A stretch of DNA of 64,000 nucleotides from assembly GCF_028993575.1 (NCBI RefSeq), contig NZ_CP118615.1, forward strand, positions 5,671,001 through 5,735,000, read 5' to 3'. This DNA is from Micromonospora cathayae (GTDB lineage: Bacteria > Actinomycetota > Actinomycetes > Mycobacteriales > Micromonosporaceae). The position numbers were made by a program, and so were the translations under genes. The stretch's first letter is position 1, and every line of letters begins with the position of its first letter. This document shows, piece by piece, positions 7,380-14,710 of this stretch. The notes beneath the pieces were generated by a model that made no database searches, was not told the origin of the DNA, and saw only the letters and a list, made by a program, of their open reading frames with translations.

Positions 7380-8579
7380 ATGGCTGACAGGACCCACGTG
7401 GTCGTCATCGGCGGCGGGTACGCCGGCGTCATGGCGGCCAACCGCCTGACCCGGCGTGACGACGTGGCCGTGACGTTGGTCAACCCGCGCCGGACCTTCG
7501 TCGAGCGGATCCGGCTGCACCAGTTGGTGGGCGGCTCCGACGACGCGGTGGTCGACTTCCGGGAGGTCCTGGCCGACAGCGTCCGGCTGACGGTCGACCA
7601 GGTGACCCGGATCGACACCGCCGGGCGTCGCCTGACGTTGGCGTCGGGCGGCACGGTCGGCTACGACTACCTGATCTACGCGGTGGGCAGTGGCAGCGCC
7701 ACACCGGAGGTACCCGGGGTGGCGGAGTACGCCCACCCGGTCACCAGCCTGGAGGAGGCGCAGCGGCTGCGGGAGGTCGTCGCCGCCGCACCCCCGACCA
7801 CCCCGGTGGCGGTGGTCGGGGCCGGCCCGAGCGGCATCGAGACCGCCGCCGAGCTGGCCGAGGCCGGGCGGACGGTGACCCTGGTCTGCGGCGGGACGCT
7901 CGGCCCGTACCTGCACCCCCGGGCCCGACGCTCGGTCGCCCGGCGGCTGGCCGCGCTCGGGGTGACCGTCGTCGACGGTCCGGACACGACGGTGACCGCC
8001 GTGACGGCGGATGCGGTACACCTCCGGGACGGCCGCGAGGTGCCGGCCACGGTGACCGTCTGGACCGCCGGTTTCGGGGTGCCGGACCTGGCCGCGCGCA
8101 GCGGACTGAGCACCGACACCCTGGGGCGTCTCCGTACGGACGAGACGCTGACCAGCGTGGACGACGTCCGCGTCGTCGCGGCGGGAGACTCCGCCGCGCC
8201 GTCCGACCTGCCGTTCCGGATGAGCTGCCAGGCCGCGATGCAGATGGGTCCGCAGGCGGCCGAGACGGTGCTCAGCCGGATCGCGGGCGGGCAGCCGGCT
8301 CCGGTCGACGTGGGGTTCGCCGGCCAGTGCCTCAGCCTGGGGCGGCGCGCCGGGCTGATGCAGCTGGCCCGGCGGAACGACACGGTGACCGTGCTCCACC
8401 TCGGCGGCCGCACCGGCGCGCGGCTGAAGGAGTTCGTGGTCCGGAACATCGTCGCGCAACTGGCGTACGAGGCGCGCAGGCCCGGTAGGCGCAACCGGTG
8501 GATCCGGGACGGCAGGCGCCGGGCGGCGCTGCGGTCCCGGCAGGGTGCGGCCCCGGTGACCGTGGACCGGGTCGCCTGA
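7380..8579 (+). CDS. NDH-2-like FAD/NAD(P)H-dependent oxidoreductase
   Basis: 399 residues from ATG 7380, with GGAGGAGA upstream. An N-terminal FAD Rossmann motif (HVVVIGGGYAGVMAANRL) and a central NAD(P)H Rossmann motif (VAVVGAGPSGIETAAELAEA) are present, plus YDYLIYAVGSGS and VRVVAAGDSAAPSDLPF, which is the late FAD-contact motif. The layout fits type II NADH:quinone oxidoreductases and related flavoproteins. It lacks the long C-terminal amphipathic membrane anchor of classical NDH-2 but ends in a basic region (RRPGRRNRWIRDGRRR). Sulfide:quinone reductase was considered because of the neighbouring sulfur operon, but the paired catalytic cysteines are not evident. The gene is 135 bases from the operon and ends before a strong terminator. 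Confidence 0.82.
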   Translation: MADRTHVVVIGGGYAGVMAANRLTRRDDVAVTLVNPRRTFVERIRLHQLVGGSDDAVVDFREVLADSVRLTVDQVTRIDTAGRRLTLASGGTVGYDYLIYAVGSGSATPEVPGVAEYAHPVTSLEEAQRLREVVAAAPPTTPVAVVGAGPSGIETAAELAEAGRTVTLVCGGTLGPYLHPRARRSVARRLAALGVTVVDGPDTTVTAVTADAVHLRDGREVPATVTVWTAGFGVPDLAARSGLSTDTLGRLRTDETLTSVDDVRVVAAGDSAAPSDLPFRMSCQAAMQMGPQAAETVLSRIAGGQPAPVDVGFAGQCLSLGRRAGLMQLARRNDTVTVLHLGGRTGARLKEFVVRNIVAQLAYEARRPGRRNRWIRDGRRRAALRSRQGAAPVTVDRVA

Positions 8580-8702
8580 CCTGGTCAGTGGCGCGACGAC
8601 GGGCGGTGACCGGCGGTGACCGGCCTCACCCGGGCCGTCGGCCCCGGTGCGCTCCGGGTTGAACACCGCCACCCGCCGCCGCAGCGCGGATCACGGTTCC
8701 TC

Positions 8703-8740
8703 GGCTCCCACCTGCCGGGTGACCCCGGCAGGTGGGAGCC
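8703..8740. terminator. Strong bidirectional hairpin terminator
   Basis: Bases 8703-8719 and 8724-8740 form a perfect 17-bp stem with a 4-base loop (TGAC). It lies between two convergent genes, the flavoprotein ending at 8579 and the cold-shock protein ending at 8750. The U-tract is weak, as usual in high-GC actinomycetes. Confidence 0.85.
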
Positions 8741-8749
8741 GGCGCGATG

Positions 8750-9178
8750 TCAGGCCTCCACCCAGCCGTGCGTGCGGGCCCGCTCGGTCAACGCCTGCCG
8801 GATCGTGGCGATCTGGGCTCCGCTGAGCGTGGGCACCCGTTCGATCAGCAGCTCGGTCACCTCGGTCTTGAACTCGCGCGGGGAGAGCACGTCGCAGAGG
8901 CCGTCGTCGTCGCCGGACACCGCCCGGGTGTGCGCCCGCTCCCCCGCCGGGCGCTCCGCCCGGGTCGTCGGCGTGTCGAGGATCTGCACGCTGGCGGCCT
9001 TCAGACCGCGCTCGCCCTCCTCGACCTCGTACTCCACCCGCATGCCCGGATGGACCTCGTGCCGACGGTCCCCGAAGTCGTTCGCGTGGACGAACACGTC
9101 CTCGCCTCCGCTGGACGACGCGATGAACCCGTAACCACGCACGTCGTCGAAGCGAATGATCTTACCTACCAGCGCCAC
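8750..9178 (-). CDS. Cold-shock-domain protein with conserved C-terminal extension (copy 1)
   Basis: 142 residues from GTG 9178, with AGGTGG before it. Longer in-frame starts add poorly supported sequence. Residues 1-65 are a cold-shock domain: VGKIIRFDDVRGYGFIASSS, then GGEDVFVHANDFGD, the RNP1/RNP2 nucleic-acid-binding surface. Residues 66-90 are a charged linker. The last 55 residues (CDVLSPREFKTEVTELLIER, then VPTLSGAQIATIRQALTE) form a helical domain also present in the paralog at 20510-20908. The paralog has the same domain order, so this two-domain protein is a real family in this genome. RNA binding is expected; the role of the extension is unknown. Confidence 0.88.
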   Translation of the reverse strand: MALVGKIIRFDDVRGYGFIASSSGGEDVFVHANDFGDRRHEVHPGMRVEYEVEEGERGLKAASVQILDTPTTRAERPAGERAHTRAVSGDDDGLCDVLSPREFKTEVTELLIERVPTLSGAQIATIRQALTERARTHGWVEA

Positions 9179-9342
9179 GGCAACCACCTGCCCCCAACAC
9201 CCAAGCCTCATCACTCGATCCGGCGACACCCACCGGACCCGGACCATTGGACCACGTGCCATCGTCCGGGGGCTGACCAGCAGGCCCGGCCAGCTCACCA
9301 GTGATCAACACAACACGGTGAGTAGGGGCAGCTCAGCCCGCA

Positions 9343-9358
9343 CGTGACATAGATCACA
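9343..9358. promoter_or_regulatory. CRP/FNR-family-like binding site
   Basis: CGTGACATAGATCACA fits the TGTGA-N6-TCACA consensus with one mismatch, the two half-sites being GTGA and TCAC around six bases. It is 165 bases upstream of the cold-shock gene start and about 250 bases upstream of the predicted operon promoter, so the controlled gene is unclear. Confidence 0.55.
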
Positions 9359-9606
9359 ACGAATGGCTATTGCGGAGATCGGATCCACCGCTCCAGCGTC
9401 GGGCCACGGGGCGCCCACACCGCTCGAAAGCGGGCAACCCTCCCGTTCCCGTTCATGCACATCCCATTTCCATCAAACAATTCGCCGGCAGAAATGTCGC
9501 CAAGGGGCGTGCGGCCACACCGTCCGGGCAATCGGGTCAACCCGGATGAGCGGGTCAGTAGCCACCCGACCGGAGTCACTCTCCGTCATTCGATCCGTGC
9601 GCCCGG

Positions 9607-9634
9607 TTGATTGATATTGAATTTCGCGTATATC
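9607..9634 (+). promoter_or_regulatory. Predicted sigma-70-type promoter of nitrosourea operon
   Basis: TTGATT at 9607-9612 and TATATC at 9629-9634 are separated by 16 bases in an AT-rich island. They lie about 85 bases upstream of the methyltransferase start. This is a good vegetative-promoter match in a genome where such AT-rich stretches are rare. Confidence 0.55.
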
Positions 9635-9718
9635 CTTGCCGGGGCGTCCCCCCAATTTATCCGCCACCATGGAATGCCCTCGACCTCATTCGTGCTCGCA
9701 CGAAGTCACGGAGTCCAC

Positions 9719-10834
9719 ATGGGTGCAGTAGACAGCGTCCGCAGATCCGCCCAACGCGTCGATCGCGATTTCAGACGGGCCGACCGGGAGCACGAACCCC
9801 GTTCGTTCCAGAGTCGACTTCTCGTCTCGTCTTTGCAGGCCCAATGCGACGAAATGGCCAGGCTGGCCGCCGCCACCAGCAGAATGCTGGCCCAACTGGC
9901 CGCCGATCCGGCCAGTGAAGCAATTCCGGACGAGGCCCGGAACCTGATTCCGCGCTGGCACTTCGCCATGCTCAACGACCATGAGCGAAACGACGCCCTG
10001 GCCGTGGCCCTGGAACGGCAGATCGTGTCGGGCAGTCGGGTGCTCGACATCGGCTCCGGAACCGGGTTGCTCGCCATGATGGCGATCCGCGCCGGTGCCG
10101 CCCACGTGACCAGTTGCGAGACCAACCCGGTGATGGCGGAGATCGCCCGCGAGATCGTCGCCGACCACGGCATGTCGGACGTGATCACCATCGTTCCCAA
10201 ACGCTCGACCGATCTGGTGGTCGGACGCGACCTGCCGGAACCGGTCGACTTCCTCGTCTCCGAGATCGTGGACTGCGGGCTCATCGGCGAGGGAATCCTG
10301 CCGACGATCTCCCACGCCCGGGAGCAACTCCTCGCCCCCGGAGGTCAGATGCTGCCCCGGTCGGCCCGGCTGCTGGGTTGCCTGGTCGAGAGCCCGGTGG
10401 TGATGAGCCTGAACCAGACCGGGACCGCGGCCGGCTTCGACGTCCGGCAGCTCAACACCGTCGCCACCCGGGGCCACTTCCCGGTCCGGCTGAACACCTG
10501 GCCACACCGGATCGTTTCGGACGTGGTGGAGCTGGCCAGCTTCGACCTGGCCCACGGCACGCTGGCCGACGGCAGCTCCGACGTACGTCTGACCACCACC
10601 GAACGGGGCACGGCGCACGCCCTGGTCGCCTGGTTCGAGATGGACCTCGGTGCCGGCGTGGTCATCCGCAACTCACCGGACAACCTGCGCTCCCACTGGA
10701 TGCAGGCGCTCGTGCCGATCGGCGACCCGCTCGCGGTGTCCGCCGGTGACCGCGTCGCACTCACCCTGACCTGGCACGGCACCCGCCTCGGTGCCACCAC
10801 CCACCACCCCGCCGACCCGGCCCCGGAGGACTGA
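9719..10834 (+). CDS. sznE: SznE-like arginine N-methyltransferase (PRMT-fold)
   Basis: 371 residues from ATG 9719, with GGAG five bases upstream. A longer in-frame start at 9611 would lie inside the promoter. The SAM-binding motif is VLDIGSGTGLLAMMAIRAGA (about 108-127) with the ribose-contacting CETN at 133-136. A PRMT double-glutamate loop follows at 181-191 (SEIVDCGLIGE). The sequence WHFAMLNDHERNDAL near residue 80 matches the N-terminal helix of PRMT7-like enzymes. In streptozotocin biosynthesis SznE is a PRMT-like enzyme that makes N-omega-methyl-L-arginine, the substrate of SznF. Here the SznF homolog begins one base after this stop, so the same role is inferred with good confidence. 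The first 70 residues are poorly conserved helices. Confidence 0.88.
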   Translation: MGAVDSVRRSAQRVDRDFRRADREHEPRSFQSRLLVSSLQAQCDEMARLAAATSRMLAQLAADPASEAIPDEARNLIPRWHFAMLNDHERNDALAVALERQIVSGSRVLDIGSGTGLLAMMAIRAGAAHVTSCETNPVMAEIAREIVADHGMSDVITIVPKRSTDLVVGRDLPEPVDFLVSEIVDCGLIGEGILPTISHAREQLLAPGGQMLPRSARLLGCLVESPVVMSLNQTGTAAGFDVRQLNTVATRGHFPVRLNTWPHRIVSDVVELASFDLAHGTLADGSSDVRLTTTERGTAHALVAWFEMDLGAGVVIRNSPDNLRSHWMQALVPIGDPLAVSAGDRVALTLTWHGTRLGATTHHPADPAPED

Positions 10835-10835
10835 C

Positions 10836-12257
10836 GTGTCGTTCACCCCTGCCCCGTACACCCCGTTCGAGCTGTCGCCGGACGAGCTGACGGCAGCCGT
10901 GCTGCGGTACGCGAGCAACCCGCTCTACCTCGACAACGACGACTGGGAGAACGCCGACAACCCGTACCGGCGGCAGTTGCGGCCCCAGGTCGTGCCGCAC
11001 CTGGACTTCAGTCGCGTCCTGCCCCGGGAGGAGCTGCTGAGCTACCAGGGGCTCGCCACCCAGCGCATCCTGACCACCATCTACGAGGCCGACCTCGTGT
11101 TCCTGCCGCAGGCCGGCCTGGCGGAGAAGTGGGAGGACTTCCGACGGTTCTACAACCCGACCAACCGGGTGCTCGGCGAGATCATCCGTCCCGCGCTGGA
11201 GCGGCAGGTCTTCGGGTTCCTCGACGACGAGGTCGAGGTGGCCGGGGCCTGGACCCGGGACAGCCTGGTGGAGTTCCTCCGCAACATCGACAACCGGGAC
11301 CGGCAGACGCCGTCGCTGGCCGAGGCCGCGATCGAGAAGTCGGTGGACCCGCAGCGGGCGGCACGCATGTGGTTGATCCAGTTCGCCCCGGACTTCCTGT
11401 CCGAGGCGTCACCCATGATCCGCAACGTGCTCGGCAACTACGGCCCCGTCCAGTCCGAATGGTTCAAGATCATAGTCGACGAGTACGGTTACGGCGTGCA
11501 CTCGACCAAGCACAGCACGCTGTTCGAGAACACGCTGCGCTCCGTCGGGCTGGAGACGGACCTGCACCACTACTGGCAGTACTACCTCAACAGCAGCCTC
11601 CTGATGAACAACTACTTCCACTACCTGGGGAAGAACCACGAGCTGCTCTTCCGGTACCTGGGCGCGCTCTACTACACCGAGACGACCCTGGTGGACTTCT
11701 GCGAACGCGCCGCCGGCCTGTTGACCCGCGTCTTCGGTGACAGCGTCGACGTGCGGTACTTCACCGAGCACGTGCACATCGACACCCACCACGGCCGGAT
11801 GGCGTTGGAGAAGCTCATCCTGCCACTGGTGGACACCTACGGGGAGACCGTGATCCCCGAGATCGTGCGCGGCTTCGAGGAGTTCCAGGTGGTCGCGGAC
11901 ATCGCCGACCGGGACTTCGCGGCCCAGATCGAGTGGATGGACGACCGCCCCCGCTACCTGGCGCTGCACGACCCGGTCTGGGAGGCCATCCAGAGCGGCA
12001 GGGTCACCGCACCGGTCGCCCACCTGGTCGAGCCGCGCGGCGAACTGTCCAACACCCACTGCCACGACGGCGACGAGCTGTGCCACATCGTCTCCGGCAC
12101 GATGCGGTTCGAGAGCGGCTTCGACTCCACCCAGATCCTGCGGGCCGGGGAGGGCACCGTCATCCGCCGCAACCGGCTGCACGGTGCCAACATCGAGTCC
12201 GCCGAGTGCGTCTACGAGATCCACTCCATCGGGGACCACCAGGCATGCCTGTCCTGA
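10836..12257 (+). CDS. sznF: SznF-like N-nitrosourea synthase (HDO diiron + cupin)
   Basis: 473 residues from GTG 10836, with GGAGGA overlapping the previous gene's end. The central heme-oxygenase-like diiron domain has ligands E190 (LSEASP), E216 and H226 (DEYGYGVHSTKH), E282 (YYTETTL), and H312, D316, H319 (EHVHIDTHH). The C-terminal cupin has H408, H410 (NTHCHDGDE) and H449 (RNRLHGAN). Each is exactly one residue later than the published SznF ligands (E189, E215, H225, E281, H311, D315, H318; H407, H409, H448), so the whole chain is collinear with SznF. SznF oxidises N-omega-methyl-L-arginine twice with the diiron site; the cupin iron then rearranges it to an N-nitrosourea. I infer the same chemistry here. 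Confidence 0.95.
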   Translation: MSFTPAPYTPFELSPDELTAAVLRYASNPLYLDNDDWENADNPYRRQLRPQVVPHLDFSRVLPREELLSYQGLATQRILTTIYEADLVFLPQAGLAEKWEDFRRFYNPTNRVLGEIIRPALERQVFGFLDDEVEVAGAWTRDSLVEFLRNIDNRDRQTPSLAEAAIEKSVDPQRAARMWLIQFAPDFLSEASPMIRNVLGNYGPVQSEWFKIIVDEYGYGVHSTKHSTLFENTLRSVGLETDLHHYWQYYLNSSLLMNNYFHYLGKNHELLFRYLGALYYTETTLVDFCERAAGLLTRVFGDSVDVRYFTEHVHIDTHHGRMALEKLILPLVDTYGETVIPEIVRGFEEFQVVADIADRDFAAQIEWMDDRPRYLALHDPVWEAIQSGRVTAPVAHLVEPRGELSNTHCHDGDELCHIVSGTMRFESGFDSTQILRAGEGTVIRRNRLHGANIESAECVYEIHSIGDHQACLS

Positions 12258-12622
12258 CGTTCGCCGCCGAGGGGGCCGGCAACTGCGTCGTGGTACGCGA
12301 CTCGGCATACGTGTTCGCGCGGACCGCGAAGGGATCGTTCGTCCTGCCGGCCGGTTGTCCGCACCGGGGCGGCCCACTGCACCTGGCCACCTTCGACGGC
12401 GGCACCCGTCTGATCTGCCCCTGGCACGAACGGGCCACCTCGGTGACCCGGGCCGTCCGGACCGGAATCCCGGCCGTCCGACGCGGCCGGGTGGTCACCG
12501 CGGTGTTCCCCGGCCCGGCGGACCTGCCGCACACCGTCGAGTACCGCCCGGTGTCCCCGTGCCTGACGGCCGGCCGCTCCGGCACGGACCGACCGCGTAC
12601 CGACCGACGGGAGCCCCGGTGA
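12245..12622 (+). CDS. Small Rieske [2Fe-2S] protein in nitrosourea operon
   Basis: 125 residues from ATG 12245, overlapping the nitrosourea synthase end by 13 bases. The Rieske cluster motif is complete: C38-P-H40 (AGCPHRGG) and C58-P-W-H61 (ICPWHE), with 17 residues between H40 and C58. No oxygenase catalytic domain follows; the remaining 60 residues end in an Arg-rich tail. It is therefore a ferredoxin-like electron carrier or a stand-alone Rieske protein. Tight coupling to the diiron enzyme suggests it supplies electrons for oxygen activation. That role is inferred, since the substrate oxidations in SznF need reducing equivalents. Confidence 0.85.
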   Translation: MPVLTFAAEGAGNCVVVRDSAYVFARTAKGSFVLPAGCPHRGGPLHLATFDGGTRLICPWHERATSVTRAVRTGIPAVRRGRVVTAVFPGPADLPHTVEYRPVSPCLTAGRSGTDRPRTDRREPR

Positions 12623-13938
12623 GCAGCGACCAGCCCGACGCGCGCCCGACGTACCTCTATCCGGCCGGCCCGGCGGTGATCGTCGACCCGTACTCGTCGG
12701 GCGCGCTGTACGCGCCGGCCCTCACCGCCGCCGGTGTGCCGGTGGTCGCGGTGCTCAGCGCCCCGCAGCCGCCGGAGGTCTACGCCGCGTCGTACCGGCC
12801 GCACGACTTCGCCGAGACCGTCGTCGTCACCGGCGACACCGGACCGGCCGTGACCCGGCTCCGCGAGTTGCGCCCCCGGTGCGTCCTGCCCGGCACCGAG
12901 TCCGGCGTGGAGGTGGCGGACGCCATCGCCCCGCTCGTGGTACCGGAACGGGCCAACGTGCCCGGCCTCGCCGCGGCCCGACGCCACAAGGGCGAGATGG
13001 CCGCGGCGGTGCGACGGGCCGGCCTGCCGGTGCCCGCCCAGCTCTGCACCGCCGACCCGGACGAGGTCGCCCGATGGCTCGTCGCCTCCGGGCTCACCGG
13101 CCGGGACCTGGTCATCAAGCCGCCCAAGAGCGCCGGCACCGACGGTGTCACCCGGGTCCGGGCCGGCGGCGACTGGCGCGCGGCGTTCTTCGGGCTGCTC
13201 GGTACGCGCAACCAGCTCGGTATCCCCAACGACCGCGTCCTGGTGCAGGAGTACGTCAGCGGCGACGAGTACGTCGTCGACACGTTCAGCCACGACGGCA
13301 GGCACACCGTGGCCGACGTGTGCCGCTACCGCAAGATCGACAACGGTGGGCACATGGCCGTCTACGAGAGCATGGACTGGTTGCCCCCGGACGCCCCGGA
13401 GGTGACCGAGGTGGTGGCGTACGCCCGTGCCGTCCTCGACGCCGTCGGCCTCCGGTTCGGTGCCGCGCACACCGAGATCATGCGTACCCCGGACGGGTGC
13501 CGGCTCATCGAGGTCGCGGCCCGACCGCACGGCGGCGGGCACCCCCGCTTCTGCCGGGTCGCCACCGGGGACAGCCAGCTCGACCGGGCGGTCCGTCACC
13601 TCACCGGCGGCACCGTCCCGACCGGCTACACGCTGCGCCGCCACGTGCGGGTGGTGTTCCTGATCAGCCGGGCCGCCGGGACGGTCACCAACGCCGAGAT
13701 CCTCGACGGTGTCCACACCGTACCGAGCCTGCTGCACGCGTCGATCGGCGTACGCACCGGCGACCGGATCGAGGTCACCACGGACCTCTTCGGCAGCCTG
13801 GACCTCGGTTTCGCGGTCCTCGCCCACGAGGACCCGGCCGTCGTCGAGGCCGACCACCGGCGGATCCGGCAGCTGGAGGGCGGGCTGCGGGTCCGCCCGG
13901 CCGACGACGACCGGCGGACCGGGGTGGCCCGTCGATGA
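12619..13938 (+). CDS. ATP-grasp ligase in nitrosourea operon
   Basis: 439 residues from GTG 12619, in GTGA overlap with the Rieske stop. An N-terminal Rossmann-like region (PAVIVDPYSSGALYAPALTA) precedes an ATP-grasp fold with GLPVPAQLC, RDLVIKPPKSAGTDGVTRV (nucleotide-binding Lys) and RVLVQEYVSGDEYVVDTFSH. TEIMRTPDGCRLIEVAARPH holds the Mg-binding Glu. The type resembles carboxylate-amine ligases of the PurK/BacD/carnosine-synthase group, which form amide or peptide bonds with ATP. It could attach the nitrosourea amino acid to another amino acid or amine; the partner cannot be read from the sequence. The 3' end overlaps the LysE gene by 4 bases. Confidence 0.88.
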   Translation: MSSDQPDARPTYLYPAGPAVIVDPYSSGALYAPALTAAGVPVVAVLSAPQPPEVYAASYRPHDFAETVVVTGDTGPAVTRLRELRPRCVLPGTESGVEVADAIAPLVVPERANVPGLAAARRHKGEMAAAVRRAGLPVPAQLCTADPDEVARWLVASGLTGRDLVIKPPKSAGTDGVTRVRAGGDWRAAFFGLLGTRNQLGIPNDRVLVQEYVSGDEYVVDTFSHDGRHTVADVCRYRKIDNGGHMAVYESMDWLPPDAPEVTEVVAYARAVLDAVGLRFGAAHTEIMRTPDGCRLIEVAARPHGGGHPRFCRVATGDSQLDRAVRHLTGGTVPTGYTLRRHVRVVFLISRAAGTVTNAEILDGVHTVPSLLHASIGVRTGDRIEVTTDLFGSLDLGFAVLAHEDPAVVEADHRRIRQLEGGLRVRPADDDRRTGVARR

Positions 13939-14552
13939 TCGTCAGCGGCGCGTTCCTGCTCAGTTCGCTGCTGGTCATCGCCAGCCCCGGGCCGGACTCG
14001 GCGCTCGTCGTGCACCGGGTGGTACGCGCCGGTCGGCGGGCACCGGCCTACCTGACCATGGCCGGCATCCTGACCGCCGGCACCCTGCACGCCACCCTCG
14101 CCGTCGTCGGCGTTGCCGAGTTGCTCGACCGGCATCCCGAGCAGCTCACCGCGCTGCGCTGGGCCGGCGCGCTCGGCCTGTTCGGCTGGGGCGCGGTGAT
14201 CCTGGTGGCCTCGGTACGGACCCGGGCGGCCGCGCCGACGACCGCGCCGGCCCGGCCGAGGCTGCACCCGTACTGGCAGGGGGTGCTCTGCACCGGCACC
14301 AACCCCAAGGTCGGCGTCTTCCTGCTCGCCTTCCTGCCGCAGTTCGTGCCCGCCGGGGTCCCGCCCGACCGGGCCATGACGGTGCTGGCCGCCGTCTACC
14401 TCAGCCTGGCTGCGGTGTGGTTGGTGACCCTGACGGAGACCACCCACCGGCTGCGCCGGCGCGTCGACCGGCCGGGTCTCCTCCGCGCGGTCGAACTGGT
14501 GACCGGGGTGCTGTTCATGGGCTTCGCCGTCCGGATGGCCCTGGTGAGCTGA
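13935..14552 (+). CDS. LysE/RhtB-family amino-acid exporter
   Basis: 205 residues from ATG 13935, overlapping the ligase stop (ATGA). The family signature near the N-terminus (SSLLVIASPGPDSALVVHRV) and a later GTNPKVGVFLLAFLPQFV are clear. Five or six hydrophobic helices are visible, as usual for LysE/RhtB proteins of about 205 residues. These transporters export amino acids and related small molecules by proton antiport. Being translationally coupled to the biosynthetic genes, it probably exports the product or an amino-acid-like intermediate and may provide self-protection. Confidence 0.9.
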   Translation: MIVSGAFLLSSLLVIASPGPDSALVVHRVVRAGRRAPAYLTMAGILTAGTLHATLAVVGVAELLDRHPEQLTALRWAGALGLFGWGAVILVASVRTRAAAPTTAPARPRLHPYWQGVLCTGTNPKVGVFLLAFLPQFVPAGVPPDRAMTVLAAVYLSLAAVWLVTLTETTHRLRRRVDRPGLLRAVELVTGVLFMGFAVRMALVS

Positions 14553-14634
14553 CCCGCTCCGCCCCTCCGTCCCCACCGGTCCGGTGTCGCCGGCTGCCGG
14601 TACCCGTCACGAGGAACCTCCGGGAGAAGACCAC

Positions 14635-14706
14635 ATGGCGCAGGCAACCGTCCCCCGTCCCACCGGCGGGCTGCGCGCCGTGCCCACCCGGCAGACGGAG
14701 CGGTGA
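14635..14706 (+). CDS. Possible 23-residue leader peptide upstream of MFS gene
   Basis: A short reading frame, ATG 14635 to TGA 14704-14706, has GGGAGAAG upstream at good spacing. The predicted peptide begins MAQATVPRPTGGLRAVPTRQ. It ends four bases before the GTG start of the MFS gene. Its position suggests a coupled leader or attenuator-type peptide for the transporter. It has no homology I recognise, and GC-rich chance ORFs are common, so this is tentative. Confidence 0.35.
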   Translation: MAQATVPRPTGGLRAVPTRQTER

Positions 14707-14710
14707 CGAG

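Larger units (their letters stand above)
9179..9718. other. Intergenic region with regulatory sites before nitrosourea cluster
   Basis: This 540-base gap separates the cold-shock gene (leftward) from the biosynthetic operon (rightward). It contains a CRP-like box at 9343-9358 and a sigma-70-like promoter at 9607-9634. The part from 9360 to 9700 is noticeably lower in GC than the surrounding genes, and I found no convincing ORF in it. Confidence 0.6.

Noticed and set aside
7380..8579. Sulfide:quinone reductase
   Set aside because: Despite the sulfur operon next door, the paired catalytic cysteines of that family are not evident, and the NDH-2-like reading is safer.
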